Position numbers and translations under genes: made by a program
Assembly: GCA_964502145.1 (NCBI GenBank)
Contig: CAZCVI010000076.1
Location: 1-35,811 of the forward strand
Direction of reading: 5' to 3'
DNA from: CAZCVI01 sp964502145
Lineage (GTDB): Bacteria > Acidobacteriota > Aminicenantia > UBA2199
DNA: 35,811 nt
Notes under the pieces: model-generated
The model's database searches: none
Told to the model about the DNA's origin: nothing
The model's input: the letters and a program-made list of their open reading frames with translations, nothing else
Part shown: positions 8,312 through 16,927 of the stretch, piece after piece
Position numbering within the stretch: position 1 is the stretch's first letter
Layout of the letters: each line of letters begins with the position of its first letter

Positions 8312-9568
8312 ATGAAAATGTTTAAGGATATTCGTCTTTGTTTTATGAGTAACAATAAGAGTTGTTACTCTACCTTAAGACTAATGTCAAAAATTGGATT
8401 AAGATTTTTTTTGCTCCTACTTGTGGTATCGCCATTGTTTTTTCAAGGCATTCTCTTCTCACAGTTAGAGAGCCTTTACCGTAGTGGAACTATAAAAATG
8501 GTTGCGGATTCCGGATTTGGGTTGAAAACAGATTGGAGCAAATTGTTTTTTGATATGAATAAATCAATAACTATCGCACCGGATGGAAGTCTCTTTATTA
8601 GCAATAATCGCCAGCATAATATCACCAAAATATCAGCATCTGGCCAAGTGTTAAAAACTTTCGGACAAAAAGGCATGGGTACTACTGACGTAAACTTTCC
8701 GCAGCGACTATCTATTCTGGATCAAAAATATTTAGTAGTTGGGGAAAATTCAACACTACGTAGAATAAGTATGTTTGATCTCACAGGGAAATTTGCCAAA
8801 CTGCTACGGACTAACCATTCTTGCTATTCCCCTGTGGCATTAAAAGACAATCGAATTGCTTATTTTTCAAAAAAAATGGATAAAAAGAATGGGTATAAAT
8901 GCACGGTCTGGATTAAAGACATTGTTCTGGGAAAAGAAACCGAAGTTATGTCTGTAAACCTTGTTAGATCCGATATCATTCGTCTTAGCAATAACTCTGC
9001 GTTAACTGTTGGCAACCATGGTGGTGAAATGATATTGGAGCGGACACTGGAAGGGAATTTGTTAGTTGGGATTTCTGATCGCCCAGATATTCAAATTTAC
9101 TCTTCACAAGGGAAGTTTTTGCATTCTTTCCGTGTAAATATCACCCCATTACCTATCACCAATAAATACACCGATGCCTATAAACAAGCCATAATTGAAG
9201 AAATGAGTATTGGCCAAGGCACTAGTGGCCTAATGCATTTTGTAAAAAAGACCTCTTTTGCGAATCTGTTTCCCACAAAATTCCCTTATTATCGAAATAT
9301 TATGGTAGATTCAAAAGGAAATATCCTGATTTTTAAATGGTTGGATTGCGTGAAAGAATGTCCAGTAATCTTTCAAGCCTATTCTGCCCCAGGTGCTTTT
9401 ATCAAGGAAGTGCAATTAGACATGGGACCATTTGCCTTGGAAATTTCTTCTCTCTGGCAAAATTTGATCTTTACAGAGCGTGGCCTCTTTGCTTATGTAC
9501 AAATCAAGGGTGATGAAGACTGTAATCCTAAAATTATAAAAATAAAAGTTCCAGCTAACTCGAAATAG
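8312..9568 (+). CDS. Exported 6-bladed beta-propeller-like protein
   Basis: A 418-residue protein with a hydrophobic segment at about 29-50 (LRFFLLLLVVSPLFF) after a rather long polar N terminus, consistent with a signal peptide or membrane anchor. The rest shows repeated propeller-like strands: ITIAPDGSLFISNN, ITKISASGQVLKTFG, ISMFDLTGKFAKLL and IMVDSKGNILIF, the pattern of NHL or 6-bladed beta-propeller domains. No catalytic residues are apparent. A strong GGAGGT precedes the start. It sits between addA and addB, which normally form a tight pair, and is bracketed by copies of a 19-bp repeat, so I infer it was inserted there. Codon use looks more AT-rich than in its neighbours. Function unknown; extracellular or periplasmic binding or scaffolding is likely. 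Confidence 0.55.
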   Translation: MKMFKDIRLCFMSNNKSCYSTLRLMSKIGLRFFLLLLVVSPLFFQGILFSQLESLYRSGTIKMVADSGFGLKTDWSKLFFDMNKSITIAPDGSLFISNNRQHNITKISASGQVLKTFGQKGMGTTDVNFPQRLSILDQKYLVVGENSTLRRISMFDLTGKFAKLLRTNHSCYSPVALKDNRIAYFSKKMDKKNGYKCTVWIKDIVLGKETEVMSVNLVRSDIIRLSNNSALTVGNHGGEMILERTLEGNLLVGISDRPDIQIYSSQGKFLHSFRVNITPLPITNKYTDAYKQAIIEEMSIGQGTSGLMHFVKKTSFANLFPTKFPYYRNIMVDSKGNILIFKWLDCVKECPVIFQAYSAPGAFIKEVQLDMGPFALEISSLWQNLIFTERGLFAYVQIKGDEDCNPKIIKIKVPANSK

Positions 9569-9593
9569 GAACCTAAAATGGTAAAAAAACAAA

Positions 9594-9673
9594 GTAACTG
9601 TTCAGGCCATATGCTTTGGGATTATGTTGAAATAGTCCAATATTGCTTCAAAGCATATGGCCTGAACAGTTAC
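9594..9673. repeat. 80-bp element with perfect 25-bp inverted ends
   Basis: Positions 9594-9618 and 9649-9673 are exact reverse complements around a 30-base loop. The outer 19 bases equal the repeat at 8257-8275. It lies between the propeller gene and addB. The structure is MITE-like or could act as a transcriptional hairpin, though no T-tract follows. I see no clear target-site duplication in the A-rich flanks. Confidence 0.85.
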
Positions 9674-9739
9674 AAAAAGCGTCCCTTTAGGATTTTGCTT
9701 GTCCAGTTTGTCCCGTAAAAATAAAATCCAGGAGTCTTC

Positions 9740-12574
9740 ATGCCCTTTTTAGAACAGATTGCCCGGCGGTATCTTGAGTCCCATGGGAACGAGTTGCACG
9801 AGATTGCGTTTGTGTTTCCCAATCATAGGGCTTGTCTTTATTTCAATCGCCATTTAGCCCGTTGTAAAGCGCCCGGTAGCGCTATCTGGGCGCCGCAGGT
9901 GTACTCTATCGGCGATTTTATTCTGAGTCTGTCCCCATCGGTCGTGCCCGATCCACTTGACCTCATTTTCCAGTTGTATCAACTGTACCAGGAACGCATC
10001 CGCCAATATCCCCGTAATTTTGAGGATTTTTATCCCTGGGGCAAGATGATTCTGGCCGATTTTAATGAGATCGATAAATACCTCTTGGATACCCGCACCC
10101 TGTTTCGTTCCTTAAAAGCCTTTAAAGACCTTGAAGAGTTCAACCGCGAGGATAAAGCCGAAATATACAACCGATATACCAGTTTCTGGGAGTCCCTCGG
10201 TGAATTGTACCAACAATTCAAGACCCTGCTCAAGAACCGTAGCCAAGCCTATGAAGGCATGATTTACCGCGCGGTGGCCGAAACGATTCAGCAAGAAGAA
10301 GCCCTACCGCAATTAAAAGCGAAAAAAGTCGTGTTTTGCGGCTTAAATGCGCTGACCCGCGCCGAAGAAGTACTGATTCGGCACCTGTTAGACGAGGGCC
10401 GCGGCGAAATATACTGGGATATGGACCGTTATTTTGTAGCCGATGAGAACCAGGAAGCGGGTCATTTCTTCCGTGAGAACCAAAAACGCCTTGACTTGCA
10501 TGACCCGCTGTGGGTAGAAGATCGTCTCAGCGAAGAACGAACAATCTCCATCATCGGCGTGCAATCCAAGGTCAGCCAAGCCAAAGTGCTGGGTTTAAAA
10601 CTAAAAGAACTGCTGGAAAATCCCTACGAACCGGAACAAATCGCGATTGTGTTGCCCGATGAAACCTTACTCTTTCCCACGCTCAATTCCTTGCCTGAAA
10701 CCATAGATAAAGTGAATATAACCATTGGGTTCCCCCTGTCGCAGACTCCTGCTTACAGCTTGTTTAGTGCTGTGATTGAGATGCAATTGCAGGCGCAAGA
10801 CCAATTGTTGGACCCGGAACTGGGAATCCAGGGTTTTTATCATAAAGATGTGCAAAAAGTGCTTTCCCATCCTTATATCAAACCCATTGCGCCTGACCAG
10901 ATCAACCAGGTGCTGGCCAATATCAAAGAGAAAAACCGCGTATATGTGAATGATGATGATTTGCGGGCCTTGCCCACGCATTTGTTGGAATTTTTCCGCC
11001 CCCGTCAGAATTCACGGCAGGTGATTGCTTTTTTTCTCGAACGGATGATTTTTATCCGGAAGTTTTATGAAGAGAACCAGCCCGATTTGTTTCATATTGA
11101 TTACGAGTATATGTACCGTTTTTATACCCTTTTGAGTCGTTTGAATGATTCCCTGGATGCGTCTGCCCTAGTATTGGATATCCGTACCTTCCGGCAGTTG
11201 TTTGCAGACATCGTGCAGAACAGCCGGATTCCTTTTACTGGTGAGCCATTGGAAGGAATTCAGATCATGGGCATGTTGGAGACCCAGGCCATTGATTTCA
11301 AACATCTTTATATCCTTTCCGTTAACGAGGATCATCTCCCTCCAGGCAAAGCCCAGCAATCATTTATTCCTTACAGTATTCGTTATCAGATGAAGCTGCC
11401 TACTTACGAGGATCGTGACGCCATTGCCGCCTATCATTTTTACCGTCTTTTGAAACGAGCGCAAAGTACTACCTTGATTTATACCACGGCGGCCAAGCGG
11501 ATCGAAAAAAGTGAGAAAAGCCGCTTTATCGACCAGTTGCTCATTGAATTTGCCGACAAGAACCCCAAAACGCGGGTGAATCATTATATTGTTGATTTCC
11601 AGCCTGCCAATCAGCCTATCCATCCTATCTCCGTCACCAAATCCCAGGAGGTGCTGGCCAAACTGGCAGAAAAAAGTTATTCTGCCTCCTCGTTGCTCAA
11701 TTATCTTGCTTGTTCCTTAAAATTTTATTTTACCTATGTCCTGCGTATTCGTGAAGAGGAGGATGTGTTTGAAAGTCCTGATGCCAAATTAATGGGCACC
11801 ATCATCCACGAAACCCTGAACACCCTGTACCTGCCCTATTGCGGCAAAAGCAACCCCTTAACTTTCAAAGAGATCGAGCATATCAAAGCTGGTATTGAGC
11901 CCGTCTTAAAAGCCACCTACCTGAAACGTTTGCCCATCATGGACCTGGAAACCGGGCGCAATAAAATCATTTTCGAGGTGATGCGCAAGTTTCTGAACCG
12001 TTTTTTTGATGCCGAGAAAGAGAACGCTGGTTTCCAAATTCTCTTGTTGGAGAAAAAGATTCCCCCCATTTCTTTTCCTTTTGTATTAGCCGATCAAACC
12101 TATACTGTCAGGTTAGAAGGCACGGTGGACCGTTTGGACCGTACCGCAGACGACACCTTGCGCATTATTGATTACAAAACGGGAACCACCGCTTCATTAG
12201 ACTTAAAACCCAAACCCGACCAAGACTTAGAAGACCTTTTAAGTGGTCCCAATGCCGCCGATAAAAAAGAGGCGTTCCAGTTGTTATTTTATCGTTATTT
12301 ATTGAAGCGTTTAGGGAAATACACGGGTGATTTCAGGTTAGCCATTTATCCTTTCAAGAAGAATGACAATCGTTTAGAGTTCTTAAAAATCGAAGGGTCC
12401 GATATCATTGATGAAGCCATGGTGGATCGTTTTGAGGGGATATTAAAAAGTATTTTCCAAGGGTTATTTGACCCCCAGGTTCCTTTCCAGCAGACCCTGA
12501 ATGAGGATACCTGTCGTTTTTGTGCCTATGTTAACATTTGCAGCCGCGAAGCCGGGCAGCCTTTCGCTGTTTAA
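9740..12574 (+). CDS. addB: AddB-like PD-(D/E)XK nuclease with Fe-S cluster
   Basis: A 944-residue protein with the layout of the AddB subunit. The N terminus (HEIAFVFPNHRACLYFNRHL) matches the degenerate helicase start seen in AddB-like proteins; no Walker A GK[S/T] is present, so motor activity would rest with AddA. The C-terminal nuclease shows His690 (GTIIHETL), Asp797 (TVDRLD) and D811-Y-K813. Four cysteines, Cys658 in LACSLKFYF and Cys925, Cys928 and Cys934 near the end, fit the 4Fe-4S staple that pins the AddB nuclease domain. It probably works with the AddA-like protein encoded at 5051. The start codon follows AGGAG (9730-9734). Family assignment is firm at the domain level; the subunit name is inferred from the pairing. 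Confidence 0.75.
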   Translation: MPFLEQIARRYLESHGNELHEIAFVFPNHRACLYFNRHLARCKAPGSAIWAPQVYSIGDFILSLSPSVVPDPLDLIFQLYQLYQERIRQYPRNFEDFYPWGKMILADFNEIDKYLLDTRTLFRSLKAFKDLEEFNREDKAEIYNRYTSFWESLGELYQQFKTLLKNRSQAYEGMIYRAVAETIQQEEALPQLKAKKVVFCGLNALTRAEEVLIRHLLDEGRGEIYWDMDRYFVADENQEAGHFFRENQKRLDLHDPLWVEDRLSEERTISIIGVQSKVSQAKVLGLKLKELLENPYEPEQIAIVLPDETLLFPTLNSLPETIDKVNITIGFPLSQTPAYSLFSAVIEMQLQAQDQLLDPELGIQGFYHKDVQKVLSHPYIKPIAPDQINQVLANIKEKNRVYVNDDDLRALPTHLLEFFRPRQNSRQVIAFFLERMIFIRKFYEENQPDLFHIDYEYMYRFYTLLSRLNDSLDASALVLDIRTFRQLFADIVQNSRIPFTGEPLEGIQIMGMLETQAIDFKHLYILSVNEDHLPPGKAQQSFIPYSIRYQMKLPTYEDRDAIAAYHFYRLLKRAQSTTLIYTTAAKRIEKSEKSRFIDQLLIEFADKNPKTRVNHYIVDFQPANQPIHPISVTKSQEVLAKLAEKSYSASSLLNYLACSLKFYFTYVLRIREEEDVFESPDAKLMGTIIHETLNTLYLPYCGKSNPLTFKEIEHIKAGIEPVLKATYLKRLPIMDLETGRNKIIFEVMRKFLNRFFDAEKENAGFQILLLEKKIPPISFPFVLADQTYTVRLEGTVDRLDRTADDTLRIIDYKTGTTASLDLKPKPDQDLEDLLSGPNAADKKEAFQLLFYRYLLKRLGKYTGDFRLAIYPFKKNDNRLEFLKIEGSDIIDEAMVDRFEGILKSIFQGLFDPQVPFQQTLNEDTCRFCAYVNICSREAGQPFAV

Positions 12575-12585
12575 AGAAAAAAAAA

Positions 12586-12632
12586 GACCCCCACGAATTT
12601 CACGAATTAGCACGAATTGGTGTTTTCCGTGA
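12586..12632 (+). repeat. ATTCGTG-family repeat after addB
   Basis: Contains CCCCCACGAATTTCACGAA, then TTAGCACGAATT, the same words as the left arm of the 4255-4343 hairpin. The partner arm is mostly missing here. It begins about a dozen bases past the addB stop. Confidence 0.7.
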
Positions 12633-12669
12633 TTTATTAGATGGGACGATGGATTCAGGGGTGATTCGA

Positions 12670-12728
12670 TAGTTGGCAAAAATTATTTTGTCAAAATAGT
12701 TGACAAAAGTATTTTTGTCAACTACAAT
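12670..12728 (+). promoter_or_regulatory. Promoter embedded in a tandem palindromic operator
   Basis: TTGACA (12700-12705), a 17-base spacer and TACAAT (12723-12728) form a near-consensus promoter for the ATPase pair. The -35 box and the whole spacer lie inside a perfect palindrome: TAGTTGACAAAA (12697-12708), GTAT, and its reverse complement (12713-12724). A degenerate copy of the palindrome starts 27 bp upstream (TAGTTGGCAAAA at 12670). A protein bound here would block RNA polymerase, so the operon is probably repressed or autoregulated. The ribosome-binding site AAAGGAG is at 12747-12753. Confidence 0.8.
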
Positions 12729-12760
12729 ATCATTGAATTCATGAGTAAAGGAGATGTTGC

Positions 12761-13930
12761 ATGAAAAATGTCGCTGGGCAACCAGCCAGAGGAGAAAATT
12801 TCTTCCAACGGCCTGACTTAACGGAGCAGTTTAAGCAAAAAATTCTGTCTGGCAGTAGCATTGTTATTTCTGCACCCCGTCGGGTGGGGAAAACTTCATT
12901 GATGTATCATTTGAATGATACCGGTATGGAGGGATACTTCTTCATCTACCAGATTACTGAATCTGTAAACACTAAAAATGAATATTTTAAGCGCCTCCTC
13001 CATAAAATCTTCGATGCGGAATTCTTAACCTCTTGGCAAAAATTTTCCAAGAAGGCATTCCAAACGATAAAAGATCGTGCCGCCCGAATTAGTGAAATTG
13101 GCGCGGGGCTCAAGTTCGACCCGGATGGAAAAATTGATTATTACCAGGAGTTTATCGCGACTATCAAATCCCTCGATTTAAATGGACAGCGAATTGTTTT
13201 GATGATCGATGAATTTTCACAGACTATCGAAAATATTATTATTGATGAAAGTGAACAATCTGCCGTGCGATTTTTGCAGTTCAACCGGGAACTGCGCCAA
13301 GACCCGGAAATCAACCAGAAAATCCAGTTTGTTTATAGTGGCTCCATTGGTTTGGAAAATATTGTTAATCGCTTAAATGCCATCCATTTGATCAATGATC
13401 TGGATTCCCTTAAAGTGCCACCCTTAAGCACCGAAGAATCCCATCTGTTAATGCAGGCGCTTACCCAAGAGAAAGAAATTACCCTGGACAAATCACTGCG
13501 AGATTACGTGTTGAAAAAAATCGAGTGGTATATCCCTTATTATATCCAATTGGCTGTTCAAGAAATTGGTAATAATGTTCCCACCACAACCAAAACGGGA
13601 ATTACTAAAAAGAATATTGATGAGGCATTTGCGCGGATGCTGGAATTGCGCAATAGTTTCGAGCATTGGCATACCCGTTTAAGAAAAGCATTCAAAGGAG
13701 AGGAATATACCTTCGCCAAATCCCTTTTAAGCTTGGTCTCCGAGAACGAAACCATTCAACGGGAAGAGATTCTTAACCTGGCGCAAAAATTTAATGTTGG
13801 CGATCATTATAAAGAGATTCTTAATGCGTTGACCTATGATGGTTATCTCAATAACAATATAGACCCTCGGGTGTACCGCTTTAATTCTCCCTTGCTCAAA
13901 ATGTGGTGGTGGAAAAATGTTGCCTACTAA
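12761..13930 (+). CDS. Archaeal-type P-loop ATPase, first gene of a coupled ATPase pair
   Basis: A 389-residue AAA-type ATPase. It starts with GENFFQRPDL, then Walker A SAPRRVGKTSL (Gly43-Lys44-Thr45), Walker B IVLMIDEF (Asp150-Glu151) and a sensor-like VYSGSIGLEN. This pattern is that of the prokaryotic 'archaeal ATPase' group (PF01637-like), in which Ala often replaces the first Gly of the P-loop. The C-terminal part reads like a winged-helix region (residues about 320-385, ending RVYRFNSPLLKMWWW). The last codons overlap the start of the second ATPase by 14 bases in another frame, so the two are translationally coupled. I know of no assigned function for such pairs; related ATPases are commonly found in mobile or accessory regions. 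The operator-like palindrome upstream suggests tight control. Confidence 0.7.
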   Translation: MKNVAGQPARGENFFQRPDLTEQFKQKILSGSSIVISAPRRVGKTSLMYHLNDTGMEGYFFIYQITESVNTKNEYFKRLLHKIFDAEFLTSWQKFSKKAFQTIKDRAARISEIGAGLKFDPDGKIDYYQEFIATIKSLDLNGQRIVLMIDEFSQTIENIIIDESEQSAVRFLQFNRELRQDPEINQKIQFVYSGSIGLENIVNRLNAIHLINDLDSLKVPPLSTEESHLLMQALTQEKEITLDKSLRDYVLKKIEWYIPYYIQLAVQEIGNNVPTTTKTGITKKNIDEAFARMLELRNSFEHWHTRLRKAFKGEEYTFAKSLLSLVSENETIQREEILNLAQKFNVGDHYKEILNALTYDGYLNNNIDPRVYRFNSPLLKMWWWKNVAY

Positions 13931-15482
13931 CCTGATCGCCTATATTTACAATCCCCTTAATCTTAGCGAAGAAGAGATACGTAAAAACTTCGTGGTCAGG
14001 AGTAATGAGTTTAACAAGATATTTTCTGACCTCAAAAATTCCCCTATGATTCACCCCGAATCGCCGTATATCATCCAAGGGCAACGGGGGCAGGGGAAAA
14101 CGATGCTGTTGTTAAAACTCTATTACGAGATCAAGCATGATGAAGCTTTAAATACATTTTTGATTCCCATTATTTTTAATGAGGAACAATACCACATCAA
14201 TAACCTATTTGGGTTATGGGTTGATACGGCGGAAAAGCTGGAAGAGGCGGACACGACCTTTGCTGGACTCAGTCAAAAGATGGAGACATTTACTGAGGAT
14301 GAGGAAGTGAAATCTTTCGCTCTTCTGGAAAAGACATTAAAAACCCAGCAAAAAAAATTGCTCTTGTTGATCGACAACATCGACCAACTCTTGGACAAAC
14401 TGACGATTAATGAGCAGCATCGGTTACGCGAGTTATTGATTACCTGTCCTGAATTTCGCATCATCGGCGGTTCTTCTAAAACCTTGGAGTATAATTACGA
14501 TTATTCCGGGCCTTTTTATGAACTTTTCCAGGTCGTTACCTTGGAGGGTTTAAAACGAGAAGAAGCCATCAGACTCCTTTTGATGCTGGGGGAACAATAC
14601 GGGCGCGAGGGAATTCAAGACATTATTCAACGGCAACCGGGACGGATAGAAGCCTTGAGGCGCATGACCAGCGGTGTGCCGCGCACGATGGTGCTGTTAT
14701 TCGAGATTTTTTTGGAACAAAAAGATGGGGGTGCCTTTCGTGATTTGGAAATTATCTTGGACCGCGTAACGCCGCTGTACAAACATCGCATGGATGATCT
14801 TTCCCCACCGCAGCAGCAAATTGTGGATGCCATTGCGATTCACTGGGACGCCATGGCCACCAAAGAAATTGCTGAAAAAACCCGTATGCAGAGCAAAGCG
14901 GTTTCGGCGCAATTGAAATTACTGGAGAAAAACCAGGTGATCCAAAAGATCGACACCAGTACCAAGAATTTTCTCTATCAAGTTAAGGAACGATTCTTCA
15001 ATATTTGGTACTTGATGCGTTATGGCCGAAAGCAGGGAAAAAACCGAGTTCAGTGGCTAGTCCGTTTTATTGAATCCTGGTGTGATGAAGCAGAGCTTCA
15101 ACGGCGAACCAAGGAACATATTACCAATCTACAAAATGATGCCTTTAACCAACTCAGGAACAATGAATTGGAAAAAGCCATAAGTATAGGCAATAATCTA
15201 TTCATAAATAAAAAATACGGCGAAAAAAGTGAACCAAGTATGGTATGGGTAGAGGACTATTTCATCCTCCTATTAGCCAAAAAGCAATATTACGCCGCCT
15301 TAAAAATGTTCAACGAAAGCCCTCTTAATCTTAAAGAGCGATTTAAACCCATCTATTATGCACTGATGTCTTTTTTAAAAGCGGATTTCCCCGATGAGTT
15401 CAAGAAAATGGGACCGGAACTTGCCGAGACAGTAGACGAAGTGATTGCAAAAATCAAACAATGGGAAATTGATTACGCTTAA
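13917..15482 (+). CDS. Second coupled ATPase with winged-helix domain
   Basis: A 521-residue P-loop ATPase that starts inside the end of the preceding gene. Walker A is GQRGQGKT (55-62), Walker B LLLLIDNID (148-156; Asp153, Asp156) and a sensor-like RIIGGSS follows at 181-187. Residues about 295-362 form a probable winged helix (LSPPQQQIVDAIA…ATKEIAEKTRM…LLEKNQVIQKI) followed by RFFNIWYLMRYGR, a signature I associate with archaeal-type and STAND-like ATPases. The last 140 residues are helical and may form a short repeat solenoid. Walker B lacks the usual Asp-Glu pair (Asp-Asn instead), so hydrolysis may be slow or assisted by the partner. The pair could form a hetero-oligomer. It is not clearly ORC/Cdc6, though a DNA-binding role through the winged helix is plausible. 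Confidence 0.65.
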   Translation: MLPTNLIAYIYNPLNLSEEEIRKNFVVRSNEFNKIFSDLKNSPMIHPESPYIIQGQRGQGKTMLLLKLYYEIKHDEALNTFLIPIIFNEEQYHINNLFGLWVDTAEKLEEADTTFAGLSQKMETFTEDEEVKSFALLEKTLKTQQKKLLLLIDNIDQLLDKLTINEQHRLRELLITCPEFRIIGGSSKTLEYNYDYSGPFYELFQVVTLEGLKREEAIRLLLMLGEQYGREGIQDIIQRQPGRIEALRRMTSGVPRTMVLLFEIFLEQKDGGAFRDLEIILDRVTPLYKHRMDDLSPPQQQIVDAIAIHWDAMATKEIAEKTRMQSKAVSAQLKLLEKNQVIQKIDTSTKNFLYQVKERFFNIWYLMRYGRKQGKNRVQWLVRFIESWCDEAELQRRTKEHITNLQNDAFNQLRNNELEKAISIGNNLFINKKYGEKSEPSMVWVEDYFILLLAKKQYYAALKMFNESPLNLKERFKPIYYALMSFLKADFPDEFKKMGPELAETVDEVIAKIKQWEIDYA

Positions 15483-15541
15483 TGCCGATTACGAATCTTT
15501 CTTTTTAATTCTTATCATGCTGCCGCATTCCCAGAATTTCA

Positions 15542-15583
15542 GCCTGCGGTGAACAAAGTGTTTACTGTTCGTTCGCCGCAGGC
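15542..15583. terminator. Hairpin between convergent genes
   Basis: GCCTGCGGTGAAC (15542-15554) pairs with 15571-15583 (one G-T wobble) around a 16-base loop. It sits between the convergent ends of the second ATPase and the aminotransferase. Only short T/A runs flank it, so it is a candidate bidirectional terminator and not a strong one. Confidence 0.55.
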
Positions 15584-15606
15584 GTTTAAAAAACCTTTAC
15601 AAAACT

Positions 15607-16818
15607 CTATCTTGAATTATAGGCGTCAATTGCCTTGAGTAGTATTTGGGCGGCTCTTTCCAATTTTGGGGTTTCCAAGACATAGGCCATACGGATTTCT
15701 TGCAATCCTTTTCCCGGTGTCGAGTAGAAACCAGGACCTGGAGCCACCATCACTGTTTCACCATCCACATCAAATTCACCCAGCATCCACTTGGCGAATT
15801 CTTCCGAATCATCTACCGGTATTTTTGCCATGATATAAAAAGCACCCTTTGGTTTTTGCAGGACAATGTCCTTGTTAGAAGTCAGGATATTATAGAGCAC
15901 ATCCCGTCGTTTCTGGTATTCCGCCTGGATATCTTTAAAGTATTCCAGGGGCAACTTGTAAGCACCAATCGCCCCGATTTGTTCCAACGTGGGCGGGCAG
16001 AGCCGCGCTTGGGCGAATTTTAGAATCGCATGGATCACTTCCTTATTGCGGCAAATTACCGCACCAATCCGCGCACCACAAGCTGAATAACGCTTGGATA
16101 TCGAATCCACTACAATCGTCCGATCATCCAGACCCTCCAGTTCCAACACGCTGAAATGTTTTTCCCCATCATAGGTAAACTCTTTATAGACCTCGTCCGC
16201 GATCAGGAAAAGATTGTGCTTTTTAACCAGTTTCCCCAGTCCCAAAATTTCAGCTTTTGTAAAAACCGTTCCCGTCGGGTTATTCGGGGAACAGATCATA
16301 ATGGCACGAGTTTTAGCCGTGATCTTTTTTTCGATCTCAGCCATCGAAGGCAGATGAAAGCCCTCTTCCGCTTTTGTTTCTACCGGGATAATGTTCATGC
16401 TGGAGAGGCAAGCGTAACCGTTATAGTTCGTATAAAACGGTTCCGGGATAATCACCTCGTCGCCGGGGTCGCCTACCACATCGAAGGCAAAATTTACCGC
16501 TTCACTACCACCGCAGGTCACCACGATATTCTCGGGCGTCAAGGGAATGTTATATTTGGCAAAATAATTCACCATGGCTTCTTTCATTTCCGGCAAACCA
16601 TCCGATGGCCCATAAGAAAGCACCTTCTCGGAATAATTATCAATATCCTTGTAAAATACTTCCGGTGTAGGAATATCCGGTTGACCGATATTTAAATGGT
16701 AAACCTTGATCCCCCTTTTTTTTGTAGCTACAGCTACTCCCGCCAACTTACGGATGGGAGAAGCCTGTATTTCTCTCGCCCGCGTTGAAATATTCATCAC
16801 TATTTCTTTTTCTTTCAT
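15607..16818 (-). CDS. Class I/II pyridoxal-phosphate aminotransferase
   Basis: A 403-residue fold-type I aminotransferase of the aspartate aminotransferase family, moving an amino group between an amino acid and a 2-oxo acid in the cytoplasm. Visible signatures: YHLNIGQPDIPTPE near residue 40, SYGPSDGLPEMKEAM at 68-82, GGSEAVNFAF at 103-112, SPNNPTGT with Asn180, DEVY with Asp208, the PLP lysine Lys242 in DSISKRYSACGARIG, and Arg250. The glutamine-rich start (MKEKEIVMNIS) offers an in-frame Met at residue 8, but AGGAG lies at the right distance from the first Met, which I keep. It has its own promoter and does not appear to be in an operon. Substrate preference cannot be told from the sequence; aspartate, alanine or an aromatic amino acid are all possible. 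Confidence 0.85.
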   Translation of the reverse strand: MKEKEIVMNISTRAREIQASPIRKLAGVAVATKKRGIKVYHLNIGQPDIPTPEVFYKDIDNYSEKVLSYGPSDGLPEMKEAMVNYFAKYNIPLTPENIVVTCGGSEAVNFAFDVVGDPGDEVIIPEPFYTNYNGYACLSSMNIIPVETKAEEGFHLPSMAEIEKKITAKTRAIMICSPNNPTGTVFTKAEILGLGKLVKKHNLFLIADEVYKEFTYDGEKHFSVLELEGLDDRTIVVDSISKRYSACGARIGAVICRNKEVIHAILKFAQARLCPPTLEQIGAIGAYKLPLEYFKDIQAEYQKRRDVLYNILTSNKDIVLQKPKGAFYIMAKIPVDDSEEFAKWMLGEFDVDGETVMVAPGPGFYSTPGKGLQEIRMAYVLETPKLERAAQILLKAIDAYNSR

Positions 16819-16864
16819 ACTGTTTTCTCCTATATTTATTTCACATTAAATAGTATTAAATACT

Positions 16865-16893
16865 ATTATAATACGGCGAAAATGATTGGTCAA
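16865..16893 (-). promoter_or_regulatory. Promoter of the aminotransferase gene
   Basis: On the minus strand, TTGACC (16893-16888), a 17-base spacer and a consensus TATAAT (16870-16865) lie 46 bases before the start codon. The gene's AGGAG follows in the leader. Confidence 0.75.
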
Positions 16894-16927
16894 GAAAAAG
16901 CCCGATAAACTACCATTATATTTTTAT

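Noticed and set aside
9594..9673. IS66-type insertion sequence end
   Set aside because: Only the first bases resemble such ends; there is no transposase and no clear target duplication.
12741..12764. Seven-codon leader ATGAGTAAAGG… whose stop overlaps the first ATPase start
   Set aside because: It uses the ribosome-binding site itself as codons and has none of its own; probably coincidence.
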